From Bacteroidales bacterium (GTDB taxonomy: Bacteria > Bacteroidota > Bacteroidia > Bacteroidales > Dysgonomonadaceae): a stretch of 34,267 nt of DNA. A program made the position numbers and the translations under genes. The stretch lies in the NCBI GenBank assembly GCA_012727735.1, contig JAAYGM010000280.1, forward strand, positions 1-34,267, read 5' to 3'. Below are positions 1 through 9,795 of this stretch, in pieces. The notes under the pieces were generated by a model. It was not told where the DNA came from, did no database searches, and was given only the letters and a program-made list of their open reading frames with translations. Position 1 is the stretch's first letter. Every line of letters starts with the position of its first letter.

Positions 1-1
1 C

Positions 2-1654
2 CAGGTACCCGGTCGCCCCTTCAGCAATAAAACCACTTTCACGTTCAAAGTGGATGATTACAACGAATATTTCCTGAACCAGCTCTTCGAGATCCTGACC
101 GAATACGGGGAGATTCACGAAGTATGGTTCGACGGTGCGCACCCGAAACGAAAAGGAGGGCAGACCTATAACTATCCTGCATGGAGAGAGCTGATCCGCA
201 CCCTGGCTCCCAAAGCGGTTATTTTCGGTCGTGAAGACATCCGATGGTGCGGCAATGAGGCGGGTGCAACCCGTGAAACAGAGTGGAATGTGATCACTTA
301 CCCCGATGACCCGGACACCACGTCATATTTCCCCGACCGAACAGAATATGATCTCGGCTCCCGTGAGATGCTTTACAAGGGAAAATACCTGCACTACCAG
401 CAAGCTGAAACCAACACCTCCATCCGTGAAGGGTGGTTCTACCGTGATGACACCCACCAGAAGGTACGAAGTGCCGACGATGTGTTTGATATCTACGAAC
501 GTTCCGTGGGCGGAAACTCTACCTTCCTGCTCAATATTCCTCCCAACAGGGAAGGGAGGTTCTCACCTGAAGATGTGGCTGTGCTGGAAGAGACAGGCAA
601 ACGGATCAGAGAGACCTATGATATGAATCTGCTACGGGAAGCCGAAGGCCCCGCAGAGTTGCTGGACGGCAATCCCGACACCTATCACCTGCTGAAGGAA
701 AAGAACAGGGAAATCATCATTAACCTGCCTGCTCCGGTGAAAATCAACCGCCTGATGCTGCAGGAGGCAATCGCCACCCACAGTGAACGGGTGGAGGCAC
801 ATGCGGTGGATGCATGGATAGGGAACAGGTGGAAGGAGATAGCCACGGCAACAAACATCGGATATAAACGGATTCTTCGTTTTCCGGAGGTGGTTACGCA
901 GAAGATCCGCATCAGGGTGACAGCCTCGAGGCTTGATCCTGCCATAAGCCATGTATCAGCACATTACTACCAAACCCGCCCACCACAGCTGACCTTCACG
1001 CGTGACAAAGAGGGTATGGTCTCCATCGCACCCAGGCAGGCCGACTTCAACTGGAACCCTCACGGGGAGAATGCTGCCGGCAACCTGAATGCAGGGTATG
1101 AGATATTCTACACACTCGATGGCAGTGAACCAACACAAAGCTCCATCAGATACACGCAACCGGTAAAAGTTGAACGAAAAGAGCTGAAAGCGGTATCATA
1201 CACCAACAACATCAAAGGGTCAGTGCACAATGAACAGTTTGGTATAGCGAAAAAGGAGTGGATACTGCTGGCAGTCAGCAGTGAGCAGCACAGGCATGAT
1301 GCTGCACTTGCATTCGATGCCAATCCCCGCACCTACTGGCAGTCGGAGAGAAGTGCCGGCCCCCATTACATCGCAATAGACCTGGGAACGGAACAGAGCC
1401 TTCGTGCCATGGTCTATACCCCGCAAACCGTTCATGGCGATGGGATGATGGCACAAGGAATCCTGCAGGTCAGTGAAGATGGTGAACGGTGGAATACGGT
1501 GGAGAGCTTTGTTTTCGGTAACCTGATCAATGACCCCACACCCAGATCATATCATTTTACTCAACCCGTAACAACCAGATATATCCGGATTGAAGCTACC
1601 GGAGTAGCAGGAGATGGTAAATCATTGGCAATCGGAGAACTCGATTTTTTGTAA
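2..1654 (+). CDS. GH29 alpha-L-fucosidase, 5'-truncated by window edge
   Basis: This is the C-terminal part of a glycoside hydrolase family 29 alpha-L-fucosidase, which releases terminal L-fucose with retention of configuration. The frame is open from base 2 and the true start lies outside the window. The segment VWFDGAH carries an aspartate (codon 131-133) at the position expected for the GH29 nucleophile. The catalytic barrel is followed by a region resembling a chitobiase/hexosaminidase C-terminal domain (YTLDGSEPT, about 1107-1140). A discoidin/F5_8-type C module follows (AFDANPRTYWQSE through TTRYIRIEATG, about 1310-1610) and probably binds carbohydrate. This architecture resembles the GH29 group often active on alpha-1,3/1,4-fucose, but linkage is inferred. 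The end is only 10 bases before the GH3 start, so the two are probably co-transcribed. The family call is firm; the substrate is not. Confidence 0.9.
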   Translation, partial: QVPGRPFSNKTTFTFKVDDYNEYFLNQLFEILTEYGEIHEVWFDGAHPKRKGGQTYNYPAWRELIRTLAPKAVIFGREDIRWCGNEAGATRETEWNVITYPDDPDTTSYFPDRTEYDLGSREMLYKGKYLHYQQAETNTSIREGWFYRDDTHQKVRSADDVFDIYERSVGGNSTFLLNIPPNREGRFSPEDVAVLEETGKRIRETYDMNLLREAEGPAELLDGNPDTYHLLKEKNREIIINLPAPVKINRLMLQEAIATHSERVEAHAVDAWIGNRWKEIATATNIGYKRILRFPEVVTQKIRIRVTASRLDPAISHVSAHYYQTRPPQLTFTRDKEGMVSIAPRQADFNWNPHGENAAGNLNAGYEIFYTLDGSEPTQSSIRYTQPVKVERKELKAVSYTNNIKGSVHNEQFGIAKKEWILLAVSSEQHRHDAALAFDANPRTYWQSERSAGPHYIAIDLGTEQSLRAMVYTPQTVHGDGMMAQGILQVSEDGERWNTVESFVFGNLINDPTPRSYHFTQPVTTRYIRIEATGVAGDGKSLAIGELDFL

Positions 1655-1664
1655 CGATATAAAT

Positions 1665-4016
1665 ATGAAATTTTCAATTATTGGCATCTGCTGCCTCTTG
1701 ATGACAGCTCAACTTACCCTGGCACAACCTATCTACAAAAATGCATCGGCCGCCACCGACGAGCGGGTGGCCGACCTCCTTGCCAGGATGACGCTGGAAG
1801 AGAAGATAGGTCAGCTATGCTGTCCCACGGGATGGGAGATGTATCACAAAACAGGGAATCACACTGTTGAGCCCTCATCCCTCTTCAGGGAGCGGATGCA
1901 GCGCATGCCCCCGGGATCGCTATGGGCGACACTACGTGCTGACCCCTGGACAGAAAAGACACTGCAGACAGGCCTCAACCCTGAGCTGGCAGCGAAAGCA
2001 CTCAATGCATTGCAGCGTTATGCACTGGAGGAGACCCGCCTGGGTATCCCTCTCTTCTTTGCGGAAGAGTGCCCCCACGGGCATATGGCCATAGGCACCA
2101 CTGTCTTCCCCACCTCACTGGCGCAGGCAGGCACCTTCAACAGGGAACTGATCAGGGAGATGGCAGCAGCCATAGGGCTGGAGGCAAGCCTGCAGGGAGC
2201 ACATATCGGCTACGGTCCCATCCTCGATGTAGCCAGGGAACCACGCTGGTCGAGGATGGAAGAGACCTTCGGTGAGGACCCCCTATTGACAGGTATCCTC
2301 GGTAGTCACTTCGTTCAAGGGCTGCAGGGTGATGATCCTCAGAGCAGCCATCAGCTCTACTCCACCCTGAAGCATTTTGCTGCTTATGGCATCCCCTCAG
2401 GGGGTCATAACGGACAGAAAGCAAGTATCGGACTGCGGGAGCTCTTCTCGGACCACCTGGAGCCATTCCGCATGGCCATTGATGCGGGAGCCATGAGCAT
2501 CATGACCTCCTACAACACCATCGACGGCGTCCCTGCTACCGCCAGCAGCTTCCTGCTGAAGGAGCTGCTGCGAGACCGGTGGGGTTTTCAGGGATTTGTC
2601 TTCTCCGACCTGGGCAGTATCGAGGGTATAGCCGGCACACACCGTGTGGCCCCTGATGTGAGACATGCCGCCGCCATGGCTTTACAGGCAGGCGTGGATA
2701 TCGATCTGGGAGGAAATGCCTACGGGAGGAACCTGAAGCAGGCACTGGAAGATAATCTTATCTCGTTGGAGGATATAGACCGTTCCGTGATCAATATTCT
2801 GCGGCAGAAGTTCGAGATGGGTCTCTTCGAAGATCCCTATGTCGATCCCACGCAGGCCGCTCGTTTTGTAAGAAGCGATGCGCACAAACAGATTGCACGC
2901 GAGGTAGCACGTCAGGGAATCGTCCTGTTGAAGAACGAAAACGGGATATTGCCTCTCTCCCGGGAGATTGGCTCAGTCGCTGTGATCGGACCCAATGCCG
3001 ACAACATGTATAACCAGCTGGGTGATTACACCGCTCCGCAGGATAGGAAAAATATCGTGACGGTGCTTGATGGGATCAGGAGCGCTGCAGCACCTCATAC
3101 CGTAGTGCGTTATGCCAGGGGATGTGCCATCAGAGACACCACCCAAAGCAACATTGACGAGGCGGTAGAGATAGCCCGTGCGTCTGATGTAGTGGTATTG
3201 GTTGTAGGAGGGTCAAGCGCCCGCGATTATAAAACCGAGTACCTGGAGACCGGGGCAGCCACCGTCACCAACAGTGAGGAGAAGGAGATCCTCCCCGATA
3301 TGGAGTCGGGAGAGGGTTATGACCGGAGTACGCTCCACCTGCTGGGTGATCAGGAGAAGCTGCTCAATGCACTTGCCGCAACGGGCAAGCCACTCATCGT
3401 GATCTATATCCAGGGCAGGCCGCTCAATATGAACAATGCTGCGCAAAAGGGGGATGCGCTGCTCACGGCATGGTACCCCGGACAAGAGGGTGGTCATGCC
3501 ATCGCTGATATTCTTTTCGGTGATCACAATCCTGCCGGCAGGCTGCCCGTTTCCGTTCCCCGTTCGGTGGGACAGCTGCCGGTCTACTACGCACTGGGTA
3601 CGCAGGCTGCCTACATCGATGGCAGCAGCTCCCCCCTCTATGCTTTCGGCTATGGCCTCAGCTATACGCATTACCAATACAGCGATCTTACCATCGGTGT
3701 GGAAAAAGAGAAGAAACAGGTAGAGATCACATGCAGGGTAACCAACACCGGCAATCAGGATGGTGATGAGGTGGTACAACTCTATGTACGCGATAACCGG
3801 AGCTCGGTTGCCACGCCCCCCATACAGCTGAAGAATTTCCGGCGGATTCACATCAAAAAGGGAGAGTCAAAAACAATCACGTTTACATTGAGACATGATG
3901 ATCTTGCACTCTATAACATGAATATGCAAAGAGTTACAGAACCGGGAGAGTTCACACTGATGATCGGAGCAGCATCGGATGACATCAGACTGAGAGATAC
4001 TTTCCTGATAAAATAA
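1665..4016 (+). CDS. GH3 beta-glucosidase-like glycoside hydrolase, secreted
   Basis: This 783-residue family 3 glycoside hydrolase should cleave terminal beta-linked glucose or xylose-type residues from oligosaccharides in the periplasm. I chose the ATG at 1665 over 1614 because it opens directly into a signal peptide ([20 protein letters not shown]). The N-terminal barrel includes KHFAAYG and [10 protein letters not shown]315 there is the likely nucleophile. The alpha/beta sandwich begins near residue 410 ([14 protein letters not shown]). [10 protein letters not shown], with E550, is the candidate acid/base region. A fibronectin III-like domain follows near 690-775 ([17 protein letters not shown]). 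It lies between GH29 and GH95 fucosidases, so it probably acts after defucosylation. Members also include beta-xylosidases and exo-glucanases, so exact specificity is open. Confidence 0.9.
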   Translation: MKFSIIGICCLLMTAQLTLAQPIYKNASAATDERVADLLARMTLEEKIGQLCCPTGWEMYHKTGNHTVEPSSLFRERMQRMPPGSLWATLRADPWTEKTLQTGLNPELAAKALNALQRYALEETRLGIPLFFAEECPHGHMAIGTTVFPTSLAQAGTFNRELIREMAAAIGLEASLQGAHIGYGPILDVAREPRWSRMEETFGEDPLLTGILGSHFVQGLQGDDPQSSHQLYSTLKHFAAYGIPSGGHNGQKASIGLRELFSDHLEPFRMAIDAGAMSIMTSYNTIDGVPATASSFLLKELLRDRWGFQGFVFSDLGSIEGIAGTHRVAPDVRHAAAMALQAGVDIDLGGNAYGRNLKQALEDNLISLEDIDRSVINILRQKFEMGLFEDPYVDPTQAARFVRSDAHKQIAREVARQGIVLLKNENGILPLSREIGSVAVIGPNADNMYNQLGDYTAPQDRKNIVTVLDGIRSAAAPHTVVRYARGCAIRDTTQSNIDEAVEIARASDVVVLVVGGSSARDYKTEYLETGAATVTNSEEKEILPDMESGEGYDRSTLHLLGDQEKLLNALAATGKPLIVIYIQGRPLNMNNAAQKGDALLTAWYPGQEGGHAIADILFGDHNPAGRLPVSVPRSVGQLPVYYALGTQAAYIDGSSSPLYAFGYGLSYTHYQYSDLTIGVEKEKKQVEITCRVTNTGNQDGDEVVQLYVRDNRSSVATPPIQLKNFRRIHIKKGESKTITFTLRHDDLALYNMNMQRVTEPGEFTLMIGAASDDIRLRDTFLIK

Positions 4017-4057
4017 ATAACACTGTCACAGACACCCTTGTCTGTTTACAAACCCAC

Positions 4058-6478
4058 ATGAATATGAAAAGAACGATCTTCTCTCTCGCCATCGCGGCAA
4101 CAACGCTGCTCTCATGCAGCGCACCTCAGCCATCGCAGGAGCTGGCCTTACGTTATCACACACCTGCCACCACCTGGGAAGAGACCCTTCCTCTGGGTAA
4201 CGGACGCATAGGCATGATGCCCGACGGCGCTATCCACACTGAGCATATTCTGCTGAACGATATCACCATGTGGTCGGGCAGTGAAGACCCTGAAGCACTC
4301 AATCCGGAAGCCATTAATTATCTGCCTGAGATCCGGGAGCTGCTGCTTGCCGGCAGTAATCTCGAAGCGCAGAAGATGATGTACGACCACTTCCGTTGCG
4401 GGGGAGAGGGTTCTGCCTTCGGCAACGGGAAGGATGCCCCTTACGGCAGCTTCCAGATGCTGGGTGATATGCATATCACCTACTCCTATCCGGAGGGTGA
4501 CACCGTCAGCAATTATGAGCGGACACTCTCGCTGAACGATGCCGTGGCCACCACGCAATTCAGCATGGGTAACACAACCTACACCCGTGAATACCTGGCC
4601 TCGCATGCCAATGACCTGCTGGCTGTAAGGATATCGGCCGACAAGAAACAATCGGTCTCTTTCGGGGTGACATTAAACCGTGCTGAACGGGCAGCCGTCT
4701 CGGTGGAAGAGAACACCATCCGGATGGAAGGACAGCTGAATGATGGGCATGACGGGGACAAAGGAGTGCGCTTTCTCACGGAGATGACGATCGTGAACAA
4801 CGGAGGGAGAATCACCTCTTCCGACAGCTCACTGACTGTTTCTGAAGCGGATGAAGTGTTGATCCTTCTCTCCACCTCCACCGACATGGTCGACAAGGAG
4901 TACCTCACCACGGTAGACCATCTGCTCGCGGAGGCAAAAGGGCGCTCATACAGACAACTGAAAAAGGATCACACCACAGCCTACAGGGAGAAGTTCGACA
5001 GGGTGGAGCTGAACCTGGGAACACAGGACAACACCACATCTACAAGCCAGCGCCTGACCGATTTCCAGACCAGTGATGATCCCGCTTTCGCAGCCCTCTA
5101 CTTTCAATACGGCCGCTATCTGATGATCAGCGGCACCAATGAAAACAGCATGCCCCTCAACCTGCAGGGACTGTGGGCGAACCAGGTGCAGACACCCTGG
5201 AACGGCGATTATCACCTCAATATCAACCTGCAGATGAACTACTGGCCTGCCGAGGTGTGCAACCTGGCGGAGCTGCACAAGCCATTGATCGATTTTACAC
5301 AGTCGCTCGTACCATCAGGAGAGGCCACGGCCGCCACCTTCTACGGTGCAGAGGGATGGGTCGCACATATGATGACCAACCCGTGGAGATTCACCGCACC
5401 GGGTGAGCACGCCTCCTGGGGTGCGACAAACACGGGAGGAGCCTGGCTCTGCGAACATCTCTGGGAGCATTATGCCTTCACACAGGACAAAGCATACCTC
5501 GAATCGATCTACCCCACGCTCACCGGTGCCGCCCGTTTCTTCCTGAGCAGCATGATCAGAGAGCCCAACAATGGCTGGCTGGTGACCGCCCCCTCGTCAT
5601 CACCCGAAAACGCTTTTTATCTCCCCGGCAGCAGGGATGCCGTCTATGTATGTATGGGGCCAACCATGGATGTACAGATCATCAGAGAACTCTTCACCAA
5701 CACGCTTACCGCCGCAGAGATACTCGCTGTTGAAGATGAGACCACCGCCGCAATTGAGGAGGCACTCACAAGCCTCCCCCCCATGCAGATCAGCGAAGAG
5801 GGTTATCTGCAGGAGTGGCTGGTCGATTACGAGGAGCAGGATCCCAGGCACAGACATGTCTCACACCTCTATGGCCTGCACCCTTCCAACCAGATATCAC
5901 CCATCACCACACCTGAACTGGCAGAAGCAGCACGCAACACGCTTAACCGTCGTGGTGATGAGGGTACCGGCTGGTCACGTGCCTGGAAAGTGAATTTCTG
6001 GGCGCGTCTGCATGATGGCAACAGAGCATACAAACTACTGAAAAGCCTGCTTCAGCCTACCGGTGGAAGTGAGATTAAGATGAACAGCGGTGCTGGCACC
6101 TATCCCAACCTATTCTGTGCCCATCCCCCCTTTCAGATCGATGGCAACTTCGGGGGGACGGCAGGAATTGCAGAGATGCTTCTTCAGAGTCAGGACGGAT
6201 ATATCCATCTGCTGCCGGCACTGCCCGACAACTGGGCTGACGGCGACTTCAAAGGGCTGCGTGTGCGGGGAGGAGCTGAGGTAGATGTTGCGTGGAAGAA
6301 TAAAAAGGTGGTTGCTCTCACACTGAAAGCAAAGAAATCAGGCACCTTCAGACTGAAAGTGCCGGCATATGCTTCAGCAGTTCAGATGAACAGAAAAGAT
6401 CTATTGAATGAGAACGGGTTCGTTTCATTAACGATGGATGAAGGGGAAACGGCCAGTCTAAATATGATTAACGAATAG
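4058..6478 (+). CDS. GH95 alpha-1,2-L-fucosidase, lipoprotein
   Basis: This is a full-length family 95 glycoside hydrolase (806 residues), an inverting enzyme family that mostly removes alpha-1,2-linked L-fucose, with some members active on L-galactose. The N-terminus has a lipoprotein signal with lipobox-like LLSCS, so the enzyme is probably membrane anchored. The N-terminal beta domain contains LPLGNGRIG. Three motifs match the described GH95 active site: [12 protein letters not shown] with N388 and N390, SSSPEN with candidate acid E517, and [12 protein letters not shown] with D695. An in-frame ATG at 4064 (MKRT) is an equally plausible start. The gap after GH3 is 41 bases. It is the last gene of the visible utilisation locus and converges on the SRPBCC gene. 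Candidate substrates are fucosylated xyloglucan or mucin-like glycans, which is inference. Confidence 0.92.
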   Translation: MNMKRTIFSLAIAATTLLSCSAPQPSQELALRYHTPATTWEETLPLGNGRIGMMPDGAIHTEHILLNDITMWSGSEDPEALNPEAINYLPEIRELLLAGSNLEAQKMMYDHFRCGGEGSAFGNGKDAPYGSFQMLGDMHITYSYPEGDTVSNYERTLSLNDAVATTQFSMGNTTYTREYLASHANDLLAVRISADKKQSVSFGVTLNRAERAAVSVEENTIRMEGQLNDGHDGDKGVRFLTEMTIVNNGGRITSSDSSLTVSEADEVLILLSTSTDMVDKEYLTTVDHLLAEAKGRSYRQLKKDHTTAYREKFDRVELNLGTQDNTTSTSQRLTDFQTSDDPAFAALYFQYGRYLMISGTNENSMPLNLQGLWANQVQTPWNGDYHLNINLQMNYWPAEVCNLAELHKPLIDFTQSLVPSGEATAATFYGAEGWVAHMMTNPWRFTAPGEHASWGATNTGGAWLCEHLWEHYAFTQDKAYLESIYPTLTGAARFFLSSMIREPNNGWLVTAPSSSPENAFYLPGSRDAVYVCMGPTMDVQIIRELFTNTLTAAEILAVEDETTAAIEEALTSLPPMQISEEGYLQEWLVDYEEQDPRHRHVSHLYGLHPSNQISPITTPELAEAARNTLNRRGDEGTGWSRAWKVNFWARLHDGNRAYKLLKSLLQPTGGSEIKMNSGAGTYPNLFCAHPPFQIDGNFGGTAGIAEMLLQSQDGYIHLLPALPDNWADGDFKGLRVRGGAEVDVAWKNKKVVALTLKAKKSGTFRLKVPAYASAVQMNRKDLLNENGFVSLTMDEGETASLNMINE

Positions 6479-6502
6479 TTGCCAACCCTATAAGATAAGA
6501 CA

Positions 6503-6545
6503 CAACAACCTTACGACCAGTTTATAACCGGTCGTAAGGTAGTTG
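6503..6545. terminator. Long hairpin between convergent GH95 and SRPBCC genes
   Basis: A 16-bp inverted repeat with one mismatch (left arm 6503-6518, right arm 6530-6545) surrounds an 11-base loop. The perfect core is ccttacgacc/ggtcgtaagg. It lies 25 bases after the GH95 stop. It also covers the last codons and stop of the opposing SRPBCC gene, whose end is at 6522. No run of T follows either arm, so classical intrinsic termination is uncertain. Placement between converging genes makes a bidirectional terminator or 3'-end stabiliser the best guess. Confidence 0.55.
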
Positions 6546-6941
6546 TATCAGCACATCCGATATTTTGTCCACAGCCTCTTTCATCGGTTTTTCAACCATC
6601 CCCTTGATAAACGGGTTCAGATCGGCTTGCAGGGTCATGCGTAGTCTTGTATCTTTTTCTGCCTTAGAGACCAGCTGTATCCATAAAAACACCTCAAAAG
6701 GAAGCTTCTCCGATTTCAGCTTCACCAGTTTATTCGGTTCGCGTTCCACCACCAGGAACCTTACATTTCCAATCGGATCAACACGAAAAGAGATGCTCTC
6801 CTCATCAAAGGTGAAATCCTTGATCTTATCTTCCGGTATCCGCTCTTTCACCAACTCCAGTTTGCGCGGGTCGGAGAGAACACGGTAAACATCCGCATCA
6901 TTATAGGGAATGATTTTCACGTCACTTACAAATTCAGTCAT
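6522..6941 (-). CDS. SRPBCC (START-like) family protein
   Basis: This 139-residue protein looks like a small SRPBCC/START-like fold. It begins with a beta strand (FVSDVKII), continues with alternating strands (SISFRVDPIG, VRFLVVERE, KLVKLKSE, FEVFLWIQL, TRLRMTLQADL) and ends in a long helix (GMVEKPMKEAVDKISDVLI), the usual order for the fold. No catalytic residues are evident, so it may bind a hydrophobic ligand; function is unknown. The start ATG overlaps the pyrE stop by four bases (ATGA), showing translational coupling. I recall similar proteins next to pyrE in other Bacteroidales. The fold call rests on the strand and helix pattern and is less certain than the gene itself. Confidence 0.75.
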   Translation of the reverse strand: MTEFVSDVKIIPYNDADVYRVLSDPRKLELVKERIPEDKIKDFTFDEESISFRVDPIGNVRFLVVEREPNKLVKLKSEKLPFEVFLWIQLVSKAEKDTRLRMTLQADLNPFIKGMVEKPMKEAVDKISDVLIQLPYDRL

Positions 6942-7591
6942 TTCTTTGTTTTATTGGGTGTTTGTCCCCAGATTTCAGGATCTCTGCGCCAATCCTGCAA
7001 GGTGTTCAGTTCCGATTCATCAATATAATCCGTCAGTAATGCTTCATCTAAAATTGCATCATAATCACAGAGCGTCGTGAGTTCTACCCTTGCTTCCTGC
7101 AGATTTTTTATGGCCTGGGGCAATCCGTAGGTGAAAATTGCAAGCATACCCAGCACATCTGAACCATCGCGGCGTATGGCCTCCACCGCCTTCAGGCTGC
7201 TGCCTCCCGTAGAGACCAGATCCTCAATCACGATCACCTTCTGTTTCGGTTTCAGGTCACCTTCAATAAGGTTCTCCAAACCATGATCTTTGGGTGTGGA
7301 ACGGATATAGACAAATGGCAAGCCCAGCAAATCGGCCACCAGTACACCGGGGGCGATAGCTCCTGTGGCAACGCCCGCAATCGCATCAGTCTGCGGATAT
7401 TTCTCAAGGATGATGCGTGCAAACTCAATTTTCAGAAAACTGCGTGTAGCTGGATAGGACATCAGCTTGCGGTTATCGCAATATATCGGTGATTGCCAGC
7501 CGGAGGCCCATGTGAAAGGGTTGGAGGGTTGCAGCTTGATTGCTTTGATCTTGAGTAGTTTTTCAGCCGTTAATTTCTTTACTGTCTTCAT
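6938..7591 (-). CDS. pyrE: Orotate phosphoribosyltransferase
   Basis: PyrE converts orotate and PRPP to orotidine 5'-phosphate in the cytoplasm, the fifth step of pyrimidine synthesis. At 217 residues the length fits the family. The PRPP-binding signature VIVIEDLVSTGGSS spans residues 119-132. The flexible catalytic loop region RSTPKDHGLENLIEG lies near 97-111, and GVATGAIAPGVLVAD near 73-87 fits the family's substrate region. The ATG at 7591 begins directly with the expected N-terminal helix. A -7-like promoter element lies upstream at 7623-7630, and the downstream SRPBCC gene overlaps by four bases. No attenuator is obvious. Confidence 0.95.
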   Translation of the reverse strand: MKTVKKLTAEKLLKIKAIKLQPSNPFTWASGWQSPIYCDNRKLMSYPATRSFLKIEFARIILEKYPQTDAIAGVATGAIAPGVLVADLLGLPFVYIRSTPKDHGLENLIEGDLKPKQKVIVIEDLVSTGGSSLKAVEAIRRDGSDVLGMLAIFTYGLPQAIKNLQEARVELTTLCDYDAILDEALLTDYIDESELNTLQDWRRDPEIWGQTPNKTKK

Positions 7592-7622
7592 ATCTGTTGT
7601 TGACTTTTTCGCATATTAATTA

Positions 7623-7630
7623 CAAAAATA
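7623..7630 (-). promoter_or_regulatory. Bacteroidota -7 element upstream of pyrE
   Basis: Read on the minus strand the bases are TATTTTTG, a perfect match to the Bacteroidota -7 consensus TAnnTTTG. The element is about 32 bases upstream of the pyrE ATG in an 82-base AT-rich gap after comF. No convincing -33 TTTG at normal spacing was found, so the assignment is tentative. Confidence 0.45.
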
Positions 7631-7673
7631 GGTTTTTCAAAATTAATATCTGGCTATTTACCAATAAATGTAC

Positions 7674-8369
7674 TTAAAAAACCTCTCCAAGAGTGGCGAT
7701 ACTAATTTTCACATTGCTGCAACTCTGCAATGCCACACCACACGCTTCCAGTGTTGAACCGGTGGTGATCACGTCATCCACCAGTAAGAGATGTTTGTCT
7801 GCATATGCCTCAGGATCTTCTACTTTAAAAATATCCTTCACATTCTCCCAGCGTTGTGTTTTGGTACGTTTCGTCTGTGTGGGATTGTATACCACGCGGA
7901 TGAGATTGCCCGCAGAGAATGGCAGGGAAGTAGCATCCGACAGCCCCATTGCTATCATCTCAGCCTGGTTGTATCCCCGGCTCTTCTCTTTCGTTGGATG
8001 CAATGGTACGGGAACAATAATATCTACCGTTTTCAGGAAATCACTTCCCAGCAGATCCTCTCCATAGACCCGTCCCAGGAGTATCCCGATATCGGGTTGA
8101 TGATGATATTTGAGTTGATGAATCAATGGAGGTAGTATCCCTCCCTTTGCATAGACACAAAAAGAGGCAATTCTTACGAAGGGTATTCTTCCTGCCATCA
8201 GCTTCTCAGCAGCATTCTCTTCTTCTCTGAAGTTATTGGTTCTGGGCAGCTGATACAAACATCTCAGACATACGCCCTCTTCTGCGCGGAGCAGCTCCTC
8301 TCCGCAGACAGCGCATACATTCGGGAAAAAAAGGTATGAGAATTCTTTCAGCAGATTAGTACGTCTCAT
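7674..8369 (-). CDS. ComF family phosphoribosyltransferase-like protein
   Basis: This ComF/GntX-like protein joins an N-terminal zinc finger to a phosphoribosyltransferase fold. From the ATG at 8369 the protein has 231 residues. C19, C22, C34 and C37 (CAVC and CLRC) form the expected four-cysteine zinc site. The PRPP-type motif LLVDDVITTGSTLEA lies near residues 196-210, and VPVPLHPTKEKSRGYNQAE is the conserved middle segment. A TTG start at 8384 would add five residues, but the ATG gives the normal N-terminus. ComF is a competence/DNA-uptake factor in Firmicutes and Haemophilus. In Bacteroidota the role is not established, although linkage to recX suggests DNA metabolism. The start overlaps the recX end by 14 bases. 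Confidence 0.88.
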   Translation of the reverse strand: MRRTNLLKEFSYLFFPNVCAVCGEELLRAEEGVCLRCLYQLPRTNNFREEENAAEKLMAGRIPFVRIASFCVYAKGGILPPLIHQLKYHHQPDIGILLGRVYGEDLLGSDFLKTVDIIVPVPLHPTKEKSRGYNQAEMIAMGLSDATSLPFSAGNLIRVVYNPTQTKRTKTQRWENVKDIFKVEDPEAYADKHLLLVDDVITTGSTLEACGVALQSCSNVKISIATLGEVF

Positions 8370-8856
8370 CGGGGAGTTCGTCAAGGTCCATTTTTCTCAT
8401 GCAAGCCATAATATCAGTCAGGGAGAATCCCCTGCCCAGGCCATACTTAATTAGTTTACCGTTCTTCTCATATTCCGATCGCCCTTTGATCGTTGCTCTT
8501 TTCTTTTTCAGAAGCGGCAACAGCGATTCATTGAGGGTAACATCAGAAAAATGAGCAAAAGCATCGGCAATCAGATTCTCAGGCAGCTGTTTCTGGCGCA
8601 GCAAGAGCGCTATTTTCCTTTTCCCCCACTTGTTGAAGCGGAGTTTATCATGTATATAGCATCTGGCAAATCGCTCTTCATCGATGAACTTCTCCTTTTT
8701 CAGTCTCTCGATAATCTTCTCCGCTGTCTGATCCGGTAAATTCATTCTCATCAGCTTTCGTCTCACATCATAAGAACAGTACTCTTTTTGTGCGCAGTTG
8801 CGGGCCATCCGCGAGAAAGCCTGCTCTTCAGTGATCGTTTTTGCCGGCCTATCCAT
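8356..8856 (-). CDS. recX: RecX-family regulatory protein
   Basis: RecX proteins bind RecA filaments and usually inhibit them. The 166 residues consist almost entirely of helices arranged as three-helix repeats. Characteristic pieces are ARNCAQKEYCSYDVRRKL near the N-terminus, IERLKKEKFIDEERFARCYI in the middle and KWGKRKIALLLRQK after it. Length and helix pattern fit the family. The ATG at 8856 overlaps the end of prmC by eight bases, and the 3' end overlaps comF, so the three genes are probably one transcript. recA is not in the window, so regulation of RecA is inferred from the family. Confidence 0.88.
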   Translation of the reverse strand: MDRPAKTITEEQAFSRMARNCAQKEYCSYDVRRKLMRMNLPDQTAEKIIERLKKEKFIDEERFARCYIHDKLRFNKWGKRKIALLLRQKQLPENLIADAFAHFSDVTLNESLLPLLKKKRATIKGRSEYEKNGKLIKYGLGRGFSLTDIMACMRKMDLDELPDETY

Positions 8857-9703
8857 GATTCCTATTTTTTACAGCCCTGATCATCCTTGCATTGCCGGAG
8901 ATGTCGTTTCTTAGCTCCACTTCAGCGAACCCACTTTTCTCAAGCATCTCACAAATAAGCTCTCCTTTACTTCTGTTGATCTCGAAATATAACTGCCCCT
9001 GATCATTCAGCATCGCCATCGCCAACCCCGCTATCCGCTCATAGAAAAGAAGCGGATTATCATCCGGCACAAACAGGGCTTCATGGGGCTCAAAACCGAG
9101 CACGTTCCTCTCCATTGTTTCTTTTTCAGACTCCGTGACATAGGGCGGATTACTCACAATCAGGTCATAGGTGATCTCAGTCTCGAAAGACTGTAAGATA
9201 TCACGTCTGGTAAAGTGAACCTCAACGCCGTTTCTGAGAGCATTTCCGGAAGCCACTTTTATTGCGCTCTCCGATAAATCCCAGGCTTCAACAACGGCAT
9301 CAGGCATTTTTTTTGCCAATGTGACAGCGATGCATCCACTGCCCGTACCAATATCCAAAATCATCATCCTGCCCGCAGCGTTATTTTCTGCGAGTATCCA
9401 CTCAACAAGCTCCTCTGTTTCAGGACGCGGGATAAGCACATCGGGTGTGACTCTGAACTCGATTCCATAGAACTCACACTTCCCTAACACATACTGGTGA
9501 GGTTCGCCCCCCTTCAATCTTGATAGAATATCTTCCAGATTACGGGCTTGTGAACCGGATAAATTACTAAATTTGTCTTCCGTTATGGCGGCAACAGAGG
9601 TACCGCATATCTCCGAGAGAATCAGACGGTGAAGAACCGATATCTCCGATGGTGTGTATACCCCTTCCAGTTCCTGTTGAATATATTGAGTGTATTGCTG
9701 CAT
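8849..9703 (-). CDS. prmC: Release factor glutamine methyltransferase PrmC
   Basis: PrmC methylates the glutamine of the GGQ motif in class I peptide release factors using S-adenosylmethionine. The 284-residue protein has a helical N-terminal domain (1-80) that includes the conserved GGEPHQYVLG. RVTPDVLIPRPETEELVEW follows, then the SAM-binding segment ILDIGTGSGCIAVTLA (115-130) and the catalytic NPPY at 185-188. The start ATG at 9703 agrees with family length. It is the first gene of the minus-strand cluster prmC-recX-comF and diverges from ribD, with 92 bases between the chosen starts. Confidence 0.95.
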   Translation of the reverse strand: MQQYTQYIQQELEGVYTPSEISVLHRLILSEICGTSVAAITEDKFSNLSGSQARNLEDILSRLKGGEPHQYVLGKCEFYGIEFRVTPDVLIPRPETEELVEWILAENNAAGRMMILDIGTGSGCIAVTLAKKMPDAVVEAWDLSESAIKVASGNALRNGVEVHFTRRDILQSFETEITYDLIVSNPPYVTESEKETMERNVLGFEPHEALFVPDDNPLLFYERIAGLAMAMLNDQGQLYFEINRSKGELICEMLEKSGFAEVELRNDISGNARMIRAVKNRNHG

Positions 9704-9795
9704 AACAGTGATTTACGTTTTGAGCGATGATGTTTCAAAAAGAAAGATCTGCCGGTAGATACCGGCTGATGTTTGACAAAGCAAAGATAAAAAAA

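Noticed and set aside
3213-3851. Antisense open frame of 212 codons over the GH3 gene
   Set aside because: It is a composition shadow of a GC-rich gene without any domain or promoter.
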